Virus record (IMG/VR): IMGVR_UViG_3300020172_001416
Span: 1 to 64,000 of that record
Direction: 5' to 3' (one strand)
From: a virus
DNA length: 64,000 nucleotides
Below, one piece after another: positions 5,117 to 13,568 of this stretch. Every line of letters begins with the position of its first letter. The first letter of the stretch is position 1. The notes beneath the pieces were generated by a model. The model was not told the origin of the DNA and did no database searches. It worked only from the letters and a program-made list of their open reading frames with translations. Made by a program: the position numbers and the translations under genes.

Positions 5117-7162
5117 ATGAAAAACATTTTAATGGCAGTTCTTCTACTTCTGCCATTCGTCAAAGTAGAAGCGCAACCCGCACTTTGGTGGGGCGCAAAC
5201 ACCATCAGTACCAATACTAATGGTGGTCCAATTGTAAAAAATGATACGATTTCTTTGGAAGTGAAGTTGAACCCAAACTTCTCCACGATTCGTTCGGTGT
5301 TCTTTGATTTTCAACATCAGAAGGATGCCATCACATTGTTGGATGTACAACCAGGTGCAGGTATTCCGCAAGGAGCCAATTTTACCTACACCAACTACTA
5401 TTATCCAAATTGTAAGTTCAACAGAACAGCACAAAACACGACAACAAATGGTTGGAACAATTACGCAAACGCACAATACACCTGTAATCAAACTACAGTT
5501 CCGTATCATGCTATCAATCGTATTCAAGTGAATGTGTCCAGTGCCGCCAACATGGAACACGCCACATACATCAAACTCCGTTTCAGAATCACCAAGACGG
5601 ATGCGGGGTTTCCATACGATTCAGTATACATGAACTTTGCCATTGGATATGATGTGAATGGTCAAACCATGACCAATACAGAAAATGTTGGAGCCAAGGG
5701 TGTCTGGATTAATTTAGCACCAAACGCAAATAATTTGATTGTTGGTGAAGTAAAACATAGTGCAAATACTACCGCAGGATTGAAAAATTTGATGCGGTTG
5801 TCTATTACTGATACATTGGTACAACCCACAGAAGTTGCTAATGCAGCAGTGGGTGGAAACGGACAGTTTGCTTTTGCACAACAATTGCAAGTGAACTCAC
5901 CATACAAGTTCCGATTAGTATTACCAGCAGATAGTTTGGCACCCTTGAGTTTGGCAGCAACCACTATCTCTGACTTTACCGCAGCACAACAAGAATGGAT
6001 TACCCAAAATCTTGACCGTACATTTAAGAACAACAACATCAACAAGGGTATGAAGTATTGGGCAGCAGATGTCAATAATGATGGTGTATTTGATGGTGGG
6101 GATGTTCAAGTGTTATTCAACGCCGTAACTGGATTGGATACCATTATGGCACCACCAGCAGGATGTGCAGCAAACTGTAGTATCAGTATTCCATTGTTCC
6201 ACGGAGCAGATTACGACAACACACCATTGACCAACTGGAATGATTTGATGACAGGCAAGACCATTGATATCATTCCAGGTCAAACAGAATATGCCATCAT
6301 CAATCTCAATGGATATGGTGCAGGTCAAACCAGATTCTATGTGGACATGCGTGAGTTCCCAGCAGGTGTCACACCTTCATCTGTGAAGTGGATGAATATT
6401 CTTGATGTGTATAACGGACCTGTCACCTTTATGTCAAGTGATGCAAGTTGGGCATTCTATAAGATTGCGTCAAGTTTCACCAAAGCAACAAATGGCACAT
6501 CAGCATTCAATAATAATATTAGAAATGTCAATAATCAAAATGTAGATTACGCACTTCGCATCAATGCAAAGTTCAGTAATAAAACATCAGGATACGTTCA
6601 CGCACGAACCACTACAAGTGAACAAACCCTTGACCTTCGTTACGCATTGAAGGGTGATGTGAACCTATCACATTCTTCATTGGTCACAGAACAACAAGCA
6701 GCGATTTACGGTTGGGGTAATTTGGTGGTTCCAAGTGGTCAAAGTATTGATACAAAGGTCAACAACGTAGTAGTTACAGGTGATACTATTAACATTCCTT
6801 TCAATGTAGATACAAAGGGTATCGTATTATCTGGTTTACAATATGAAGTCAAGTATGACCCAACATTGGTGAAGTTTGTGAAAATGAATATTAATACTCC
6901 AAGTTGGGTATCGTTCGTTCATCCAATGGTGGACGGAACTGTTCGTTTTGGTGCAGTTGATAAAGATTTAAAGAACCCATTAACAGGAGCAAATCTCACC
7001 CCATTCAAGTTACAACTCGTAGCATTGAAGGCTGGTGTAGACCTAAACACCTCTGTGGTTTTGACACAGGTTATGGACGCAGCAGACAATAAAGGTAATC
7101 AGGTTGGTATTAACCTTTCCTCTACTGTAATCCGTTTGGTCGGTATCAGTAACTTTCGATAA
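5117..7162 (+). CDS. large secreted protein with dockerin-like and cohesin-like segments
   Basis: 681 residues. The signal peptide (MKNILMAVLLLLPFVKVEAQ) cleaves near residue 19. The mature protein is Asn/Thr-rich and beta-strand rich. A calcium-loop repeat AADVNNDGVFDGGDVQVLF (about 314-332) matches the dockerin/EF-hand pattern. The last 130 residues (about 550-675: GDTINIPFNVDTKGIVLSG, QYEVKYDPTLVKFV) resemble a cohesin-type beta sandwich. Calcium-dependent assembly or display outside the cell is the likely role. The next gene encodes a lipoprotein with a related adhesive tail domain. No enzyme motif is seen. Confidence 0.7.
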   Translation: MKNILMAVLLLLPFVKVEAQPALWWGANTISTNTNGGPIVKNDTISLEVKLNPNFSTIRSVFFDFQHQKDAITLLDVQPGAGIPQGANFTYTNYYYPNCKFNRTAQNTTTNGWNNYANAQYTCNQTTVPYHAINRIQVNVSSAANMEHATYIKLRFRITKTDAGFPYDSVYMNFAIGYDVNGQTMTNTENVGAKGVWINLAPNANNLIVGEVKHSANTTAGLKNLMRLSITDTLVQPTEVANAAVGGNGQFAFAQQLQVNSPYKFRLVLPADSLAPLSLAATTISDFTAAQQEWITQNLDRTFKNNNINKGMKYWAADVNNDGVFDGGDVQVLFNAVTGLDTIMAPPAGCAANCSISIPLFHGADYDNTPLTNWNDLMTGKTIDIIPGQTEYAIINLNGYGAGQTRFYVDMREFPAGVTPSSVKWMNILDVYNGPVTFMSSDASWAFYKIASSFTKATNGTSAFNNNIRNVNNQNVDYALRINAKFSNKTSGYVHARTTTSEQTLDLRYALKGDVNLSHSSLVTEQQAAIYGWGNLVVPSGQSIDTKVNNVVVTGDTINIPFNVDTKGIVLSGLQYEVKYDPTLVKFVKMNINTPSWVSFVHPMVDGTVRFGAVDKDLKNPLTGANLTPFKLQLVALKAGVDLNTSVVLTQVMDAADNKGNQVGINLSSTVIRLVGISNFR

Positions 7163-7170
7163 GGAGCAAT

Positions 7171-7548
7171 ATGAAAAACTATTTACGATACGGGATAATT
7201 TCCCTTTTGGTAATTGGTTGCTACGACAATAATATTTTTAATCCAGATATGAGTAAACCACTTGATTTGGGAGTGACATCAACCTCCACTAAGTTTAGAA
7301 CACAAAAAGTTACGACTACGAATGGTCACGCATCGGTATTAGTTGAAGTCACACCAGGTGCGTTGTATAGTCTACAACTTACCAGTATTGATGGTAGGGT
7401 ATTAGCAATTGAAGGATTTACTGCAGATAAAGTAAATCAAGTAATTGACCTTGATTACACCAAGATTAAAAATGGTTCTTATGACTTAAACCTACTGGAT
7501 GTCTCTGGCAACGTTGTCAAGATTCCAGTAATCATCAACAAACAATAG
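7171..7548 (+). CDS. lipoprotein with a type IX secretion (Por) tail-like beta domain
   Basis: 125 residues. The signal peptide ends in the lipobox LVIGC (Cys near residue 17), so the protein is probably lipid-anchored. The C-terminal 70 residues (YSLQLTSIDGRVLA, then IKNGSYDLNLLDVSGN and a final KIPVIINK) follow the pattern of Por secretion system sorting domains: DGRVL, then GxYxL, then a terminal basic strand. In Bacteroidota that domain targets proteins to the type IX secretion system. A lipoprotein carrying one is odd, and the resemblance is by eye only. Confidence 0.62.
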   Translation: MKNYLRYGIISLLVIGCYDNNIFNPDMSKPLDLGVTSTSTKFRTQKVTTTNGHASVLVEVTPGALYSLQLTSIDGRVLAIEGFTADKVNQVIDLDYTKIKNGSYDLNLLDVSGNVVKIPVIINKQ

Positions 7549-7557
7549 GAGAACGTT

Positions 7558-7827
7558 ATGTCAGAAGAAAGTTCAGGCGGTGGATTAAAGAACGCAATCA
7601 TTGGTTTAGTAACCATTATTGTGACCGCAATCGCAGGTGTAGTTGGTAAGCAATTAATGGGTGGCGATGAAGCAGCAACAACCCCACCACCGGCAGCTGC
7701 ACCAGTAGTTATCAACCTTGAAAATAACAACACAGTCAAGGGTGGTTCAGGCGGTGGTGCAGCAGCACCGGCGGCAAAGCCAGCACCAAAGAAGGACGAT
7801 TGGACAAAAGCAGAACCAAAGTGGTAA
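7558..7827 (+). CDS. small membrane protein with Ala/Pro-rich tail
   Basis: 89 residues with good ribosome-binding site AGGAGAACGTT. One hydrophobic helix (about 11-32: AIIGLVTIIVTAIAGVVGKQ) is followed by a flexible Pro/Ala/Gly-rich region and a charged C-terminus with two Trp. Together with the next two genes it makes a run of three small membrane proteins just before the CsgG-like gene. A holin-accessory or spanin-type role is possible but not shown. Confidence 0.6.
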   Translation: MSEESSGGGLKNAIIGLVTIIVTAIAGVVGKQLMGGDEAATTPPPAAAPVVINLENNNTVKGGSGGGAAAPAAKPAPKKDDWTKAEPKW

Positions 7828-7833
7828 TAAATT

Positions 7834-8235
7834 ATGTCTAGATACGAAGAAGAAGTTACAGAACCAACTGAATCATCGGTTTTAGATGATACCCCAATTG
7901 AGGAAACACCAATGACTACAATAGAAAAGCCAGCATCACAAGAAAGTAAGTTCCAAGAAATGTTGTTCAAGATGATGGCCCGTCGTTGGAACATCACCGC
8001 AATTGTTCTTATCACCTTTATGTTAATCGTCGGTGGTATCACCATGGCAGTATACAATCAAACCGCAATTGACGGAGAATGGAAAGAACTTCTCCTCCTT
8101 ATGTTAGGTGCCTTTATCGGTTCCTATGGTAAAATTATCGATTACTGGTTCTCGGACACCGATAAGGACAAGATGTTAGTACAAAAGATGGATGAAGAAG
8201 ATGGTCAATCCTTCTCAAATACACTAGGAGGTTAA
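7834..8235 (+). CDS. membrane protein, holin-like candidate
   Basis: 133 residues. A Glu/Thr-rich cytoplasmic-type N-terminus (about 45 residues) is followed by two predicted transmembrane helices (IVLITFMLIVGGITMAV, about 54-71, and LLLLMLGAFIGSYGKIIDYW, about 86-105) and a charged tail. The hairpin topology with polar ends fits holins. The next gene has a similar two-helix layout. The sequence alone does not prove the function. Confidence 0.5.
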   Translation: MSRYEEEVTEPTESSVLDDTPIEETPMTTIEKPASQESKFQEMLFKMMARRWNITAIVLITFMLIVGGITMAVYNQTAIDGEWKELLLLMLGAFIGSYGKIIDYWFSDTDKDKMLVQKMDEEDGQSFSNTLGG

Positions 8236-8236
8236 T

Positions 8237-8527
8237 ATGGACGCAAAGAAAGTGCAAGAAACTATGTTAGCAAGATTTTCGCAAATCTTCAAAGATAATA
8301 ATGAATATAATGAAAAAACAGTAATTGGTTTCTTGTCTTTCGCAGTTATGACGTTGTATTCAATTGTAGATATCGTAACTGGTGTTATGGGTATGCCATT
8401 AGAAATTCACGAATTTGTGTATAACTCATTTATGATTATTACACTTGGTTCGTTTGGTATTGCTGGCTTAGAAAAGTTTTCACCAACCGCAGTCAAGCAA
8501 GCAAAGGCTGGTGAAGGGGAAGAATAA
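8237..8527 (+). CDS. small two-helix membrane protein, holin-like candidate
   Basis: 96 residues with AGGAGG directly upstream. A charged N-terminal helix precedes two hydrophobic segments (VIGFLSFAVMTLYSIVDIVTG, about 28-48, and NSFMIITLGSFGIAGL, about 63-79) and an acidic tail. The size and topology match class II holins. The stop overlaps the next start (TAATGA), so it is coupled to the CsgG-like gene. Confidence 0.5.
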   Translation: MDAKKVQETMLARFSQIFKDNNEYNEKTVIGFLSFAVMTLYSIVDIVTGVMGMPLEIHEFVYNSFMIITLGSFGIAGLEKFSPTAVKQAKAGEGEE

Positions 8528-9237
8528 TGAAAAAATTATTAATACTACTATTAGTCCCAACACTTCTTTCGGCACAAGTAGTTGGTTCAACCAAGACCGA
8601 AGAGTATCGTGCATCATTTGAAAAAAAAGTTAATATTGATTCATTGATGGATTATGATGGACCAAAGATTCCTGTTCAATTATTGAACATCGGTATCAAC
8701 GAAGAAGTGTTCGCAATGTATCCAGAACTCAAAGACAAACGTGTTGGTCTTGGGGTTACCAATATCGTTGTAGAATACTTGGAAGAAACAAATCGTTTTA
8801 CCTTTACAGAAGATAAGACAGAAATCAAGAACAGAATGGTAAAGCAATTCCAGGCATCACAATCTGGTATTACAGAAAATAAGTTAGATGGTCGTGGAAA
8901 GATTAAGTTGGCAGAATATTTTGTATATATTGAAGTGTATGATTTCTCAGTTAGTGAAGATGAGACTATTAACTTAAAAGATGGTGTTAAGAATAAGGTA
9001 GTCACCCGTTTAGGTTTACAAGTCAAGTTTGTTGATGCAGAAACTGGTGAATACTTTACGGGTTCTGGGTTGGGTGAAGCAAAGACCGTTCGTGAATTAA
9101 CCCTTATGAATGATGATAACTTTGGTGAAATCAAATTTAATCAAAGTACGATTGGTACAACAACAAAGAAAGCATTGGAAGATGCCTCCGCAAAGATTGT
9201 TACCAGAATGGTTCGTAAGGGAATTTTTAAATCATAA
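8527..9237 (+). CDS. CsgG-like exported protein
   Basis: 236 residues. The signal peptide is MKKLLILLLVPTLLSAQ. The mature protein shows the CsgG/HfaB-type pattern: VGLGVTNIVVEYLEETNRFTF, then a helix with FQASQSG and GRGKIKLAEYFVYIEVYDF, then RLGLQVKFVDAETGEYFTG and a C-terminal helix (KKALEDASAKIVTRMV). CsgG forms the nonameric outer-membrane channel that exports curli subunits. Homologues without a curli operon occur in some phages. It lacks a lipobox Cys, which true CsgG has. It probably acts in the envelope with the neighbouring exported proteins. Confidence 0.65.
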   Translation: MKKLLILLLVPTLLSAQVVGSTKTEEYRASFEKKVNIDSLMDYDGPKIPVQLLNIGINEEVFAMYPELKDKRVGLGVTNIVVEYLEETNRFTFTEDKTEIKNRMVKQFQASQSGITENKLDGRGKIKLAEYFVYIEVYDFSVSEDETINLKDGVKNKVVTRLGLQVKFVDAETGEYFTGSGLGEAKTVRELTLMNDDNFGEIKFNQSTIGTTTKKALEDASAKIVTRMVRKGIFKS

Positions 9238-9271
9238 TTGTTACGTATTTTTTAACCTTTAAGGAGTTTTT

Positions 9272-9538
9272 ATGACTACAATTTTTGTTTTGTTATTACT
9301 TGCAGCAGCAGTTGCCTTTGTTCTAACCAGAAAAGCAAACCAACCAATTACACCACTTGTGGGAAATGTTAAGAAGGTTGAAGCAGCAGTTGCTAAAGTA
9401 GGTGAAGTTGCTGTAAATGCACTCGACGTTAACAACGATGGTAAGGTTGACCTTAAGGATGTTAAGGTAGCTGCCGAAGCGGTGAAGAAGGTTCGTAAGC
9501 CACGTGCAAAGAAGGCAACAGGAAAAAAGAAAGACTAA
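9272..9538 (+). CDS. membrane-anchored protein with one dockerin-like calcium loop
   Basis: 88 residues. The N-terminal hydrophobic helix (TIFVLLLLAAAVAFVLTR) is an uncleaved anchor. The middle has an EF-hand/dockerin loop ALDVNNDGKVDLKDVKVAAE (about 49-68). The C-terminus is Lys/Arg-rich (RKPRAKKATGKKKD), able to bind nucleic acid or phospholipid. A dockerin-like loop next to the large protein with a cohesin-like domain hints at a pair. The stop overlaps the next start by one base. Confidence 0.62.
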   Translation: MTTIFVLLLLAAAVAFVLTRKANQPITPLVGNVKKVEAAVAKVGEVAVNALDVNNDGKVDLKDVKVAAEAVKKVRKPRAKKATGKKKD

Positions 9539-10152
9539 TGAAAAAACTACTATTATTAGTTCTTTTTGCACTCCCACTCCAAGCACAAGATGAAGTTACT
9601 TTAAAACACAAGAATTATACTACGGTGTTTTCGAAAAGTAAAAAGTATCCAGTGCAGGTGGAGTGGTGGGTGACAAAAGATGGATTAGAATGTGTAAATC
9701 CAGTAGCACGAAAAGACAAGTTTATTCCAGACCCACTACTTAAAAAAGAAAGTGATGTTGCAGATGATTATGTGGGTTCTGGGTTTGACCGTGGACATTT
9801 AGCACCAGCAGCAGATAACCGTTGTAAGGGTGCTGATGTGATGGAAGAAAGTTTCTTCTTTACTAATATGGCTCCACAATACCCAGGTCTCAACCGTGGT
9901 CAATGGAAAAACCTTGAAGAATGGACTCGTGAATTAGCAAAAATGCACGATTCTGTTCAAGTCAAGGCAGGTTGTGTTGGGGAAGCAAAAAAGGTTAAGC
10001 AATTATCTATTCCAACCCACTGTTGGAAAGTTATTTATGTTAAGAAGTTGAATGAAACCACCGCATACGTCTTCCCAAATGTACCAGAAAAGAGTGTATC
10101 TTTTGAAATGCATATGGTTAAGTTAGACAGTATTGCTAAACTTAAGAAATGA
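9538..10152 (+). CDS. exported DNA/RNA non-specific endonuclease (NUC family)
   Basis: 204 residues. The signal peptide is MKKLLLLVLFALPLQAQ. The NUC/beta-beta-alpha-metal signature DRGHLAPAADNR (about 84-95) supplies the catalytic His, and NMAPQYPGLNRGQWKNLE (about 110-127) supplies the metal-binding Asn. The length is near that of minimal NUC nucleases. A secreted version would act in the periplasm or after lysis, for example on host or competitor nucleic acid, or to reduce viscosity. It is coupled to both neighbours by overlaps (ATGA at 10149). Confidence 0.9.
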   Translation: MKKLLLLVLFALPLQAQDEVTLKHKNYTTVFSKSKKYPVQVEWWVTKDGLECVNPVARKDKFIPDPLLKKESDVADDYVGSGFDRGHLAPAADNRCKGADVMEESFFFTNMAPQYPGLNRGQWKNLEEWTRELAKMHDSVQVKAGCVGEAKKVKQLSIPTHCWKVIYVKKLNETTAYVFPNVPEKSVSFEMHMVKLDSIAKLKK

Positions 10153-11567
10153 AACAATTGAGACTACTTATCGCCCTCGCTATGATTTTCATAGCATCCA
10201 GTTGTGGTAAAGCTCAAGTCGTAGTACAAACTTGGGTTGACCCGTGTACAAATACAGTCCAGACCGCCACATTTCCTATTAATGGGCCTGGAGTACTGAT
10301 TTCGTATCGTGGTCAATCCAAAATTTTTACTGCGGCACAAGCACAAGCAGGTGAATTATTAGTGTGGATTAACCAAGTCACGGTTAATGTTCCATGTCCC
10401 ACCGTTAATAATCCTGTAGTTACCCAAACTGTTACACAAACTGCAACCCAAGCAGCAACCCAAGCAGCTGCGGCAGCAGCGTCAGCGGCAGCTAGTGCAG
10501 CAGCATCGTCTGCCGCTTCTTCCGCAGCAAGTTCGGCAGCAAGTAGCGCAGCATCTTCTGCGGCAACTTCAGCCGCGGCGTCGGTACCAGTTCCATCTAC
10601 ACCACCACCGACACCAACCCCCGCTGCTCCTGCAGCACCTGCGGCACCAGCAGCACCCGCACCATCTAGTAGTTCGTCCTCTACTCCTGCTCCTTCTAGT
10701 TCATCGTCAGAACCAGCACCCACATCAAGTGGTGGTGGAGAACCCGCGGCAGAATCTAAACCAGCAGAAGCTAAAGCCGAGGCTAAGTCAGAATCTTCAT
10801 CGGAATCTAAATCAGAATCAAAGTCAGAAGAAAGTAAATCTGAATCTAAGTCTGAAGAAAAGTCTGAAGAGAAGAAGGACGAAAAGAAAGAAGAAAAGAA
10901 AAAGGGTGGTGAAAATGTTAATCCTTTATTGGTAGCATCCGATTTAACAACCGGTCAAAATCCAGATGGTAGTTTGACCGCAATGTTGACCACGGGTGTT
11001 TCTCAATCTTCATTAGCAGGTGATAAGAGTTATGGGGTCACTGGTATTCTTTGGTTGACATTTGACCAAGGAGCTATCAACGCATCATATTCTAAGATGA
11101 AGTTTGAGAAAGGTAAACTAAAACATATTATGTCTTATGCCAACACCACTGCATATCTCAAAGGGACATGGATGAATATGGCAGGTGCAACGTGGGTTAA
11201 ACCCGACCCAAAATGGGGTGTGGTTGGAGTAAGTGGTAACGTCATTATTTTAGCAATTCCCGACAAAATGGAAAAGAAAACCGCAATCAGTTATGCAACA
11301 TCACTTGCGGCATTTTGGATGCACAATCCAATTCAATTAAACGAACGAGCAACACTTTCGCCACAAGTATTTTTACTGGGTGCACCAGTCTCATATAACG
11401 AGATGACAAAGTTTACCTTTAGTGACCAACTCAGTGCAATGATTGGTAACTCAGTAGACTATAAGATTACCAAGCGATTTGGTATGACTGGGGCACACAG
11501 AGTAATGGTTCCGTCAACAGGAAAACCTCTACACTTTTTACTCATCGGTTCTCGGGTAACACTATAA
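10149..11567 (+). CDS. lipoprotein with long low-complexity linker
   Basis: 472 residues. The signal peptide ends in lipobox ASSCG (Cys near residue 19). After about 100 residues comes a biased linker: Ala/Ser-rich, then Pro/Ala-rich, Ser-rich, and finally a Lys/Glu/Ser charged stretch to about residue 255. The C-terminal 210 residues are globular, beta-rich and end in an aromatic-poor strand (GSRVTL), compatible with a small outer-membrane or surface domain. The linker could span the periplasm. No known family is recognised. Confidence 0.65.
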   Translation: MKQLRLLIALAMIFIASSCGKAQVVVQTWVDPCTNTVQTATFPINGPGVLISYRGQSKIFTAAQAQAGELLVWINQVTVNVPCPTVNNPVVTQTVTQTATQAATQAAAAAASAAASAAASSAASSAASSAASSAASSAATSAAASVPVPSTPPPTPTPAAPAAPAAPAAPAPSSSSSSTPAPSSSSSEPAPTSSGGGEPAAESKPAEAKAEAKSESSSESKSESKSEESKSESKSEEKSEEKKDEKKEEKKKGGENVNPLLVASDLTTGQNPDGSLTAMLTTGVSQSSLAGDKSYGVTGILWLTFDQGAINASYSKMKFEKGKLKHIMSYANTTAYLKGTWMNMAGATWVKPDPKWGVVGVSGNVIILAIPDKMEKKTAISYATSLAAFWMHNPIQLNERATLSPQVFLLGAPVSYNEMTKFTFSDQLSAMIGNSVDYKITKRFGMTGAHRVMVPSTGKPLHFLLIGSRVTL

Positions 11568-11576
11568 GGAGTTATT

Positions 11577-12356
11577 ATGATTAAAGATTTACCGTTTTCA
11601 GAACAAAGCGCATTATTTGCAAGACTCAGTAACTTAGCATATCAAAAACCAGAAGACGCAAAAAAGTTATTTAAGAAAGCAGGATTTACTGAAATCACAT
11701 ATTATGGGAATGATGGTAGTAACGCATACGTAATTGAGAGCGATGTAGATATTGTTATAGTCTGTCGTGGTACTGAAGTCAAAGAACGGAATGATATTAA
11801 AGCCGATTTAAACATTGACCGCGTACCATCCAGAACAGGCATCGGATTGGTTCATCGTGGATTCAGAAACTATACTGATAAGATTTGGGAACCAATCAAG
11901 AGTCATATTAAAGAAACAAAAGAGAAGACTTTATGGATGACGGGACATAGTTTAGGCGCTGCTATGGCAACCTTGATGGCTCGTCGTTGTGTCCTTGATA
12001 TTTCTATGAAAGTTCCAACATTATTTACGTATGGTAGTCCACGTGTTGGCAATCGTGTGTATATTGATGAATTTAATACTCAATTGGTACATCATCGTTG
12101 GGTTAATGACGGTGACATTGTAACAAAAGTACCATTCTCACCATTTTATTATCACTGTGGTATCATGCATCATATTAGTAGTGCTGGAAAGGTTACGGTT
12201 GAATATGATAGAAAAATTAGTTGGACTCGCATCTTATCTTTGTTAATGCCACATGGCATTTTCAAGTTAATTATGGGAGACACACAAGACCATTCCTCAG
12301 AACTCTATACCCAAAAGTTGATGTTCTGGGCGTTGAATGATGTATCACAATCTTAA
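11577..12356 (+). CDS. lipase class 3 family alpha/beta hydrolase
   Basis: 259 residues. Nucleophile elbow GHSLG (about 123-127) is preceded by WMT. The catalytic Asp is probably in VNDGDIVTKVP (about 179-189), and a His follows in the YHCG/HH segment (about 195-205). The oxyanion-side VCRGTEV (about 62-68) fits Lipase_3 (PF01764). No signal peptide is present, so it would need the lysis proteins or a leaderless route to reach the membrane. Placed directly before the endolysin, it may attack host lipids during lysis. Confidence 0.87.
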   Translation: MIKDLPFSEQSALFARLSNLAYQKPEDAKKLFKKAGFTEITYYGNDGSNAYVIESDVDIVIVCRGTEVKERNDIKADLNIDRVPSRTGIGLVHRGFRNYTDKIWEPIKSHIKETKEKTLWMTGHSLGAAMATLMARRCVLDISMKVPTLFTYGSPRVGNRVYIDEFNTQLVHHRWVNDGDIVTKVPFSPFYYHCGIMHHISSAGKVTVEYDRKISWTRILSLLMPHGIFKLIMGDTQDHSSELYTQKLMFWALNDVSQS

Positions 12357-12373
12357 CCAATTAGGAGAAACGT

Positions 12374-12973
12374 ATGGACATCAGTAAGCTCAAAGGTCAC
12401 GTTCCAGACGCAGTTATTGCTCAAATTCCAGAAGTAATGGACAAGTTTCAAATCAACACTCCACTTCGTCTCTGTCATTTCCTCGCACAATGCGGTCACG
12501 AATCTGGTAACTTCAAGGCAGTGAATGAAAACTTGAACTATGGGGCAAAGGGACTTCGTGGTATCTTCCCAAAGTATTTTCCAACCGATGCACTCGCAGC
12601 AGAATACGAACGTAAGCCAGAAAAGATTGCAAACAAGATTTATGGCGGACGTATGGGTAACGGTCCAGAAGCAAGTGGTGAAGGTTACAAGTTCCGTGGT
12701 CGTGGATATATTCAATTAACTGGGAAGGACAACTATTCAGCATTTGATAAGGTGGTCGCAGAAGATATCACCGCAAATCCAGACCTCGTAGCAACCAAGT
12801 ATCCACTTCTTTCAGCAGCATGGTTCTGGAACTCACGTAAGTTAAATGAAATTGCAGATAAGGGAGCAACCGACGTAGAAGTGACCGCAATTACCAAGAA
12901 GGTAAACGGTGGAACAATCGGACTTGATGACCGTATCAAGCACTTTAAGGAATTCTATAATTTAGTAAAGTAA
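12374..12973 (+). CDS. GH19 chitinase-like endolysin
   Basis: 199 residues. The GH19 core is clear: LCHFLAQCGHESGNF with catalytic Glu near 42, then GEGYKFRGRGYIQLTGKDNY (about 96-115), then WFWNSRKLNEIAD and a C-terminal VNGGTIGLDDR motif. The family hydrolyses N-acetylglucosamine links in chitin or peptidoglycan, and in phages it is the usual endolysin. It has no signal peptide, so release should depend on a holin, candidates for which lie upstream. Confidence 0.93.
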   Translation: MDISKLKGHVPDAVIAQIPEVMDKFQINTPLRLCHFLAQCGHESGNFKAVNENLNYGAKGLRGIFPKYFPTDALAAEYERKPEKIANKIYGGRMGNGPEASGEGYKFRGRGYIQLTGKDNYSAFDKVVAEDITANPDLVATKYPLLSAAWFWNSRKLNEIADKGATDVEVTAITKKVNGGTIGLDDRIKHFKEFYNLVK

Positions 12974-13006
12974 TTTCTTTTTAAAAGATAGTTATATAGG
13001 TGGGGG

Positions 13007-13036
13007 TTGACAATCTGTTAATCCCCATTTTATATT
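13007..13036 (+). promoter_or_regulatory. sigma70-like promoter for amidase/PurA-type genes
   Basis: TTGACA 13007-13012; TATATT 13031-13036 with an 18-nt spacer (or TTATAT with 17). The amidase ribosome-binding site follows at once, so the leader is very short. Confidence 0.6.
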
Positions 13037-13049
13037 TATGGAGGTTCTT

Positions 13050-13553
13050 ATGTATAAAATTTTACTATTTGCACTAGCATTACAGGCAGTGCCTATCGCA
13101 AAATTACCACTTCCATCAAAAACATTACGAGATACAACAAATAACGTAATTGTTATACATAATGACGGTGGAAATATGGATGCAAGAACGACACACCAAG
13201 TTCTTCGTCGTCGTAGATTGTCTTATCATTATTTTATAGACAAAAGTGGAAAGATATATCAATTTGTTGACCCAAAATATGTTGCAAAACATGCGGGAAT
13301 TTCTTGGTTTGATGGGTTGGTCAATTGGAATAATTTTAGTATCGGTATTTGTTTGCAAGGTAGAAATACTACTCCATACACCGATAAACAATACGCAAGT
13401 TTACAATCGTTGATTACAATGTTACACCAACGATATCCAGATAGTCGTGGAAAGCCACTGTATACGCATGCACAAGTCGCGTTTCCACGACCACGGAAGA
13501 AAGATCCTGGTGACTTGTTTGATATGACACGAATTAAAGTAGATAGTATCTAA
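13050..13553 (+). CDS. exported N-acetylmuramoyl-L-alanine amidase (Amidase_2-like)
   Basis: 167 residues from ATG 13050, chosen because GGAGG lies seven bases upstream; an ATG at 13038 overlaps that site. A hydrophobic N-terminus (YKILLFALALQAVPIA) is a signal peptide or anchor. Amidase_2 motifs are VIVIHNDGG (first zinc His), SYHYFIDKSGKIYQFVD, a conserved KHAG and HAQVAFPRPRKKDPGDLF with the second His and final Asp/Lys region. It cleaves the amide between muramic acid and the stem peptide. As a secreted enzyme it could act without a holin, complementing the GH19 endolysin. Confidence 0.87.
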   Translation: MYKILLFALALQAVPIAKLPLPSKTLRDTTNNVIVIHNDGGNMDARTTHQVLRRRRLSYHYFIDKSGKIYQFVDPKYVAKHAGISWFDGLVNWNNFSIGICLQGRNTTPYTDKQYASLQSLITMLHQRYPDSRGKPLYTHAQVAFPRPRKKDPGDLFDMTRIKVDSI

Positions 13554-13568
13554 TAGAGGATAAAGGTT

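Noticed and set aside
7479-8057. 192-codon antisense ORF
   Set aside because: Opposes three well-supported + strand genes and has no ribosome-binding site or motif.
10313-10723. 136-codon antisense ORF
   Set aside because: It is a composition artefact of the Ala/Ser/Pro-rich linker of the + strand lipoprotein.
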